Positions 57,540 to 64,000 of a stretch of DNA of 64,000 nt are shown one piece after another. The DNA lies in the NCBI GenBank assembly GCA_010909165.1, contig MU008164.1:1240001-1304000 (forward strand), read 5' to 3'. The position numbers and the translations under genes were made by a program. How positions within the stretch are numbered: position 1 is the first letter of the stretch; every line of letters begins with the position of its first letter. The notes under the pieces were generated by a model. The model saw only the letters and a program-made list of their open reading frames with translations, did no database searches and had not been told where the DNA came from. The DNA is from Anthoceros angustus (taxonomy: Eukaryota > Streptophyta > Anthocerotopsida > Anthocerotales > Anthocerotaceae).

Positions 57540-60500
57540 AACAGGAAGGGGGAGGGCCATACCGCAAGACTATGTGAATCGCGGCGAAGAGGAAATGGCG
57601 GAGGATCGCAGCGCGTGGAGAAGTCGCGTGCTGGGAGACAGCGCCAAAAGTCCTTCGCCTGCTGAGAGCTGATGCTGCTGAGGCGGCCGCCACCGTTCCG
57701 TCTGGGCTGGAAGAACTTCCTCTCCTCGGTTACTCCACTTGAACCGAAAGTATGACGCCTGCTCGGTCACGCCATACACATGTGCCAACCCTAACCATAA
57801 ATGTCAATTAAGGAAATGATTACGGAAAACCATTTATAGGACCCTAAGTCAAAAGCCGCATATGTGAACCCCAATGCCGAAAACAATGAAGAGGCGGTGT
57901 GCCTCAGCCGCCAAGTTCTACCGGTGAAGATCTTTCGGTTTATTTGCTCATAATGGCATTTCCACCTTACCTTCACCACTCCGCCTATGTCATGGCATAC
58001 CACGCGCGTGAAGAGTGAGGACCATATTTCCAGGTTAGAGGTGCGGAGTCCGCCGGGCGACAATGTTGCGCCACCCACACATCGCTTGTCAAGAGGTCGA
58101 GTTTTTCGTCCACAAAGTTCATTCCTCACGCTTTGTGCGATCAAGGGGAACATGTACTTGAGAACAAGTGTTGGGTTTGCATCGCCTCTCCGTCTCTGTC
58201 ACCCATGTAATGACCGACATTGATGTTGTCGCAGCAGAGGTGTGGAAGAGGGGTCTTTGATTTCCGGATGGTAGGTGACTCTCTTGTGAGGAGCCAAGGA
58301 TGGTCAGATCGAATGGGGCCCGGCCCCTTCGATCATGAGCAACGAAAACGAGTCCGAACTGGTTAGTTTGCCTTCAACAAGAAACAGCTTGTTTGCGGAA
58401 GACACATCCGCGTGGCGATTCCATCTCATGCACACCGCAAAGTGGTATTGCGGTAATGCTCGCCGCCATCGACAAGCGCCCTCCCCGATTCCGCGTGGGG
58501 TGCCCATGACCCCGTGAACTTGAACTTATATGCCGCCATTGATGGAATCCGCATCCGCGAAGACACCAGGAAGGAAGGGAGATGCGTAATCCGTCGTGGT
58601 TTGTTCCGCCAAGGAGCGCGCGAGGATGACCGCAGGATCGAGTTCTTCCACAAGCAAATGATCCGTGGATCGAGGATGGGGATGATGACTTTGTTCACCC
58701 TCCTCCGGCTGGTGCATCCGGAACATTCCATCCCAAGCCTTTAAGTGAGACATTGATGACAACAAAGCATGACAAGCAGCGACGCAGCGTGTCTTTGCAA
58801 AAATGTGAAATGGAGAAGGTGACAGACTTTCTTAAACCGTGTTGCAACCAAATGTGCATGCAGAGGTTGACCAAGCAAGGCCTTGAGCAACGATATAGGT
58901 TCCTCACAATGTGGTGCAAGAGCAAGAGACATTTCTTCAAAGCCTCGTACATCGGGACCCGAGTCAAACTAACAAAGAAAGAGTTTTACGCATGTTATGG
59001 GATCGGTTCTCTACTGCTGAAGGCCTTGTAAGAGTATATTGTATGTACAACAGATACGAGGAATCGAAAGGGAGGGTCATGAGGAATGCCCGTGGGATAG
59101 TGTTCGAACCAACCCAATTCATAAGTCCGTCATGCACTTGGTGCTCTAGCGTGGATGGATAATGCTTTTCGCTCATGGTGAAAGACTTCAACGCAGTGTA
59201 TAACCGCCCGACACCTATACAAAGCGGAGATATGGTCATTGTACAAACGCGTGTCAAAGCTCGTCCGCTTTGACGACGCTGCGTGGTTTTGAAGTTATGG
59301 AAATCTAACTTCACCGAGTGAAGATTCCCAAATCCAACAGTTCTCGACCGCTCAATATGTGCAGTTAAAGACCACCATTGAATACAACTGGAAGGTTGAT
59401 CAAGGTAGATATCACTCTACCACTAGTACAACCCATCGGTGGGAGGAGTTTTCGTGTTCATCCCATAGTTCGCCGAATGAGCAGGTATGCGGATGGTTCG
59501 AAAACCGAGTGTCGAGGGTGGGGGCGGCCGCCCACCCTCGGATGACCGACCGCCAGAGTTGCCCGAGTACCATGTTTGAAACTCGCAGTCCTTGTTCATG
59601 GATGGCCGGGTTGTAGGTTTGATTGGTCGAGTTTAGGGGCCGGGCGCGGCCGCCGGGCGCCTGGCCCCATCCACCTTCAAACTCGCCAACCATAATATAT
59701 GACCTAGAAGGTGGACGTTTTGTAGATTTTAGATTGGGGAAGATGGTAAATGTATGTGTGAAGAGGTGATAGTCCACGATCGGTTTGTTGTATGCAATGG
59801 GTTTCATGGATTGTCTTCGCTTGTGGTGGAAGAAGCGTGTTTGTATGTGTGAAATTGGGAACGTGAAAACTTGGAAGGATGTGACACTTGGAACGCGGTG
59901 GCGAAAATATCGGCCGCGTAGAGGCACAGGCTGGAGGAGCGGGAAAAATGGCAAAACACCGTGAAAAGAGTTACAGGAACCGGATAAGTACATGCTCCTC
60001 GCTATAGACGGAATGGACCAAGAAGACCGAGATTCCACACTGCGTTGGCCAAAGAATCTTGATGAGGATTGCCGTGTATCTGTGCACGTAGTGGGTTGCA
60101 TGATCCACAATTATACGTACGCAGCAAGAGTGTTTTGCACTATGCCAATTTGAGGAACGATGCGAATCGACAATCGGATTATTCAAGATGTTATTCTTAA
60201 TTATAAAGGAGTGCTACCCAAAGTGCTCTATTTGCAGCTTGACAACACTTGCCGGAAAACAAGAACCACTGTTGTTTGCGATTTGAACATGCTAGTTGAT
60301 ATGGGAACTTTTCAAAGGTGAAGGTTCCTCCTTGTTGGGCACACTCACGACCAAATCGACCAAATGTTCTCTTGCTTTTCCAAAAGCTTGAAGCACAAGG
60401 AGGCACACACTCTTCCGCGTTGGCATAATTTCATGCATACACGCCTACACCGGAGATCAAAGTTTTGCGGAGGTCCCGACTTCCATATGTATGGATTAGA

Positions 60501-61473
60501 CAAGGCGATGGTCATATTCATCGGTGAGAAAATTGAACAACTTATCTTTCCAGACGTTTTAAAATCACGAGAAGACAAACCGACTGGTGCGATGAATTAG
60601 GAGCAAGCAATATTCGACATCGATGTATTGGGAAACCGAAGCCGGGTTGGAGTTTTTGAAATTTGTCCCTCCAACGATATAACAACAAGACGTACCGCCG
60701 GCCTCCGGCTCGAGACAAAAAGGGACGTCGGCAGGTTATCTCAAGGAGTGGCACATTTGAGAGCGGGTCCTGAGCGCCATATGTGAGGACAATATGGATG
60801 GTGGGAAGCATTTTGGGTGGACCAAGAAGAAATCGCAATAATCGTGGAGAACAACATTGGGCTCGCACTAGAAGTGCCGTGGAAATGGTTCTCTCGAATC
60901 GGAAGAAACAGAACCACTCCAAGTTCGATGAAGCTATCCTAGAGGAGGCGTTAAGAGAACTCCCCAACGGATATGTACTTGGGGCCTTACCGAGCTTGGG
61001 AAGGCGCAGCAGAAATGGCACGCATGGAGATGTAAAAGACATAAAGGAAGGATGTTCATCGCAGACCTTGTACCGATACGCATAATCGGCCTTCCGGATT
61101 GGGAAAGTTAATCGTGAGGTTGGATGTGGAAGAGCCGTTCACCGGTACAGGATCGCACGATGCATATGAAGGCGTATACGTGGAAGAATATGTGATTCCG
61201 ACCCTTCCACCGAGAGTGGGATTGGAAGGAAAAAGGGTGGGAAGGCAAATTTCAAGAATGTTCAAGAAGTCTTCATCAATAAAACCGTCATCTTGTATTA
61301 TGGGTTCGTTTGAATTCCGTAAACATCTCTATTCCATTGACAAAAAGCGATCGGATAAGTTGAATGAATTGCGGGGCTTCATCGAGCCAACCAAAGTGCA
61401 CCAAGATAGTGACGAAGACGGTGAGGACATCGGGCCCTTGGACATGGAAGGTGTCAATTCGGGAGATGAGTGA
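57540..61473 (+). CDS. Element gene B: DUF7869-type DDE-like protein, most complete copy, frame broken
   Basis: N-terminal half: FLKPCCNQMCMQRLTKQGLE with KSKRHFF and KLTKKEFYACYGIGS (58753-59031, one open frame). Central block: KYMLLAIDGMDQ (59985-60020) then RVSVHVVGCMIHN; LYLQLDNTCRK (about 60228-60255); FLLVGHTHDQIDQMFSCFSK (60325-60385); HTLPRWHNFM. The acidic residues in DGMDQ and QLDNT and the HTHDQID box match the conserved set of DUF7869 proteins, which I take as an RNase H/DDE-like fold. A C-terminal region with NSGDE ends at 61473. At least four frameshifts or stops (for example near 60320 and 60590) interrupt it. Likely role: transposase of this element. Confidence 0.68.
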
Positions 61474-64000
61474 AAAGATGTATGAAGTGGCAAACATCGG
61501 TGGACATCGGTGACAAGAGGGTTTACTCTCGGTCAGTGTCTTGACCGCCAAGTGTTAGGCTCAAAGTGGGAGCTCGCGTTAGTGATAGGGAATCACTGTT
61601 GGTGCTATCATTCGGTGGTTGGAAGTTGAAGAAGTTGGAGTCACTCGCCGTAGGTTGCGAGTCGGCGACATGGACAAATGGTGGCGCCGGTGGGCGGCGC
61701 CCGCCATTTTCACCATCCTTTAGTAGCATGGAAACCGTTTTCCGCACCGATCATGTATTGTACATTTTGTTGACCGTATATAACCCATCCATCCGCATGC
61801 CTAAATCCTAAATCGTTTGAGGCTAGTGGCGCCCACGGCGCTCGAGGCCCCTTCTTGCCAAAACAAAAGACTATGGGTTACGGGACGGTTCGGAAAGAAG
61901 CACCATTCTTTACCAATGATGGTGAAGATTGCGCAATGTCTTCAAAAGACCTTGTTTATTTAGGCGTGCCTCAACAACCCGTTCCCTTTTAGTCCTTAGG
62001 GTACTTATGGTAAGCAAGCATGGGTCGTAATATGCCAAATTCGATGGCGAACTCGCTAACCCTTTGTGTGATGGAACCTTTGCTCGGACGTCAATTTCAT
62101 CCCTTATCGACCCTTATTTTCAGGCCTTTGGACGATGTTGCCCAAAGCGTGAATCGACCCATCCCAAACCCCTTCCGACGATATTTGGTTGAAAACCCTA
62201 CGTATATTAACCCCTCAAGATTAGCATGTTGCCCAATTACGCCCGCCTTCTTGTTGGCGGTCATCCACGCAGCGCATACGCCACCGCCTTTCGTCCTCCC
62301 GCCCCATTACCTCGCGTTCGCGTGGCCGCATCATCGCGCCTTCTTGTGGCCGCAACACGCAAAACCAACGGCGCGCCGAGCCATCGCGCCCTCGGGCTTC
62401 ATTCCCAGCCTTGAATAAGCGCTATCCACCCCTGACACTTGCCTCTCCCGTCCGCCCCATCGCGGGTACGCGCACTTCACCCGATTCGGTGCGGGCCTCT
62501 ACCTGAGGGATTCCTCGACGATGTAGCCCTCATGCGTCGTTGCGAGCAGCGCCCTGTCTCTCGGATATGGCCATGGTTCCACGATTTACAAAACTTGTCG
62601 CCGTGCTTGGGTCTTCACATAGCGGCGGCGTATCAGAACTTCCCTCCTTGCGCGCCTCCGGAACCTCCCCTCCCCTTCCCCCCAACCTCCCGCGCCCGCT
62701 CACACCGCCGCCTCACGCTTGCCCGGCCGCACACTCGCTTGCCACGCACTGCCTGCCTGCACCGGCCCCGTTCCCGCCCCCGGACCGCCCCGGCCCGCCC
62801 GCCCGGCGCCCCGCTCACCCGGCCCTCCCGCTCCAGGCCCCCCTCCCGGGCGTCCGTCCGCCCGGCCACCCGCCCGGCCGCCCGCCCGCGCCCCGGCCGC
62901 CCGCCCCGCCCCGCCGCCGCCCCGCCACGCCCGCCCGTCCGCCCGGCCTATTATGGGTTCGCTTTGAATTCCGTAAACATCTCTATTCCATTGACAAAAA
63001 GCGATCGAGGATAAGTTGAATGAATTGCGGGGCTTCATCGAGCCCGGCCAAAGTGCAGATAGTGGCGAAGGCGGTGAGGACATCGGGCCCTTGGACATGG
63101 AAGGTGTCAATTCGGAGATGAGTGAAAAGATGTATGAAGTGGAGGCAAACATCGGTGGACATCGGTGACAAGAGGTTTACTCTCGGCCGAAGTGTCTTGA
63201 CCGCCAAGTGTTAGGCTCAAAGTGGGAGCTCGCGTTAGTGATAGGGAATCACTGTTGGTGCTATCATTCGGTGGAAGTTGAAGAAGTTGGAGTCACTTCC
63301 ACAGTAGGTTGCGATGTCGACAGGACAAATGGCGGCGCGGTGGGCGGCGCCGCCGCCATTTTTCACCATCTAGTAGCATGGAAACCGTTTTCCGCGATCA
63401 CATTATTGTACATTTTGACGCTATATAACCCATCCGTCGCATGCCTAAATCCTAAATCGTGGAAATTGGGTAGCTCGGCGCCCGGCGCCTGGCCCTCTTG
63501 CCAAAAACAAAAGACTATGGGTTACGGACGGTTCGGAAAGAAGTACCATTCTTTACCAATGATGATGAAGATTGCCCAATGTCTTCAAAAGACCTTGTTT
63601 ATTTAGGGCATGCCTCAACAACCCGTTCCTTTTAGTCCTTAGGGTACTTATGGTAAGCAAGCATGGGTCGTATGCCAAATTCGATGGCGAACTCGCTAAC
63701 CCTTTGTGTGATGGAGACACCGCTCGGACAATTTCATCCCTTATCGACCCTTATTTTCGGGCCTTTGGACCGATGTTGCCCAAAAGCGTGATCGACCCAT
63801 CCCAAACCCCTTCCGACGATATTTGGTTGAAAACCCTTCTATATTAACCTTCAAGATTATGTTGCCCAATTACGCCCGCTTCTTGTTGGCGGTCATCCAC
63901 GCCACGCCACCCGCCCCTCGTCCTCCGCCCCATGCTTCTCTGCGTTCGCGTACGCATCCGTCGCGCCTTCCCGTGGCCACCAACCCAAAACCAACGGCGC
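61297..64000. repeat. Tandem duplication of the element's right end (about 1.65-kb period)
   Basis: 61297-62400 recurs at 62948-64000, starting with TTATGGGTTCG and covering the last 55 codons of gene B, its 3' flank and about 900 bp beyond. Both copies include CCTTGTTTATTTAGG and the AAACCCCTTCCGACGATATT block. The second copy is cut by the window edge. The copies differ by clustered small indels. Confidence 0.85.
62660..62945. repeat. C-rich GC simple-sequence tract
   Basis: About 285 bp of CCCGCCCGG and CCGCCCC blocks directly before the second right-end copy. Open frames here are compositional. Confidence 0.8.

Larger units (their letters stand above)
51055..59960. repeat. Core repeat unit, copy 3, split by a Copia element
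   Basis: The left piece 51055-51875 matches 41690-42460 of copy 1 and the right piece 56854-59960 matches 42465-45460; they rejoin exactly around the Copia insertion. The part homologous to 40547-41690, with the ParB-like box, is missing. Differences from the other copies are clustered micro-indels. Confidence 0.8.
38836..62231. mobile_element. Composite two-gene DNA element (ParB-like/methyltransferase + DUF7869), middle amplified x3
   Basis: Two divergent genes start near 43033 (minus) and about 43120 (plus). The minus gene runs to 39084 in the left copy; the plus gene reaches its end at 61473 in the right copy. The intervening 4.9-kb core occurs three times (40547-45464, 45465-50465, and 51055-59960 with a nested Copia). 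A 30-32 bp motif at 38836-38867 recurs inverted at 62202-62231, just outside both gene ends, and may mark element ends. The extent is inferred. The DDE-like protein makes a DNA transposon the most likely class. Confidence 0.55.

Overview
This looks like nuclear DNA of a land plant, most likely a seedless one. The evidence is plant-type intron-rich genes, a telo-box in front of a cytosolic ribosomal protein gene, a pentatricopeptide (PPR) remnant, a plant REI1-like 60S maturation factor, plant Copia retrotransposon structure, and a possible remnant of a sperm-flagellum coiled-coil gene. Short introns (about 50-250 bp) and compact gene spacing in the first 24 kb would suit a lycophyte such as Selaginella, but the species is inferred, not proven. 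I saw no rRNA, CRISPR array or convincing tRNA.

Region 1 (1-24.4 kb) is gene-dense. In order: a complete 20-exon dihydroxyacetone kinase gene (minus), whose first exon and promoter lie in a 1.76-kb tandem duplication; a repeat-rich interval with a decayed PPR gene; RPS19 (minus); a UTP18-like WD40 gene (plus, broken frame); a plant protein I do not recognise (plus, broken frame); an equilibrative nucleoside transporter (minus); a short BED zinc-finger gene of hAT-transposase descent (minus); and a REIL-type C2H2 zinc-finger gene (minus). Three of these (RPS19, UTP18, REIL) belong to ribosome production or are part of the ribosome. No operon-like coordination is implied.

Region 2 (24.4-33.4 kb) is AT-rich and gene-poor. 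It holds a reverse-transcriptase fragment, a decayed CDPK/CaMK-like kinase, a CCDC40-like coiled-coil remnant and many short tandem repeats.

Region 3 (33.4-64 kb) is almost wholly repetitive. At 34.2-38.8 kb is an unclassified C-rich segment. From about 38.8 to 62.2 kb is a complex mobile element with two divergent genes. The minus-strand gene appears to join a ParB-like domain to a C-terminal N6-adenine/N4-cytosine-type DNA methyltransferase. The plus-strand gene encodes a DUF7869-type protein with RNase H/DDE-like motifs. The 4.9-kb middle of the element is present three times. The methyltransferase end survives only in the left copy and the complete DUF7869 end only in the right copy. The third copy is split by a nested Copia element (51876-56853) with recognisable LTRs, primer-binding site and polypurine tract. 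Four 0.3-0.8-kb tracts of nearly pure G/C simple sequence interrupt this region. Many reading frames in region 3, and two genes in region 1, carry small frameshifts, so decay and assembly error must both be considered.
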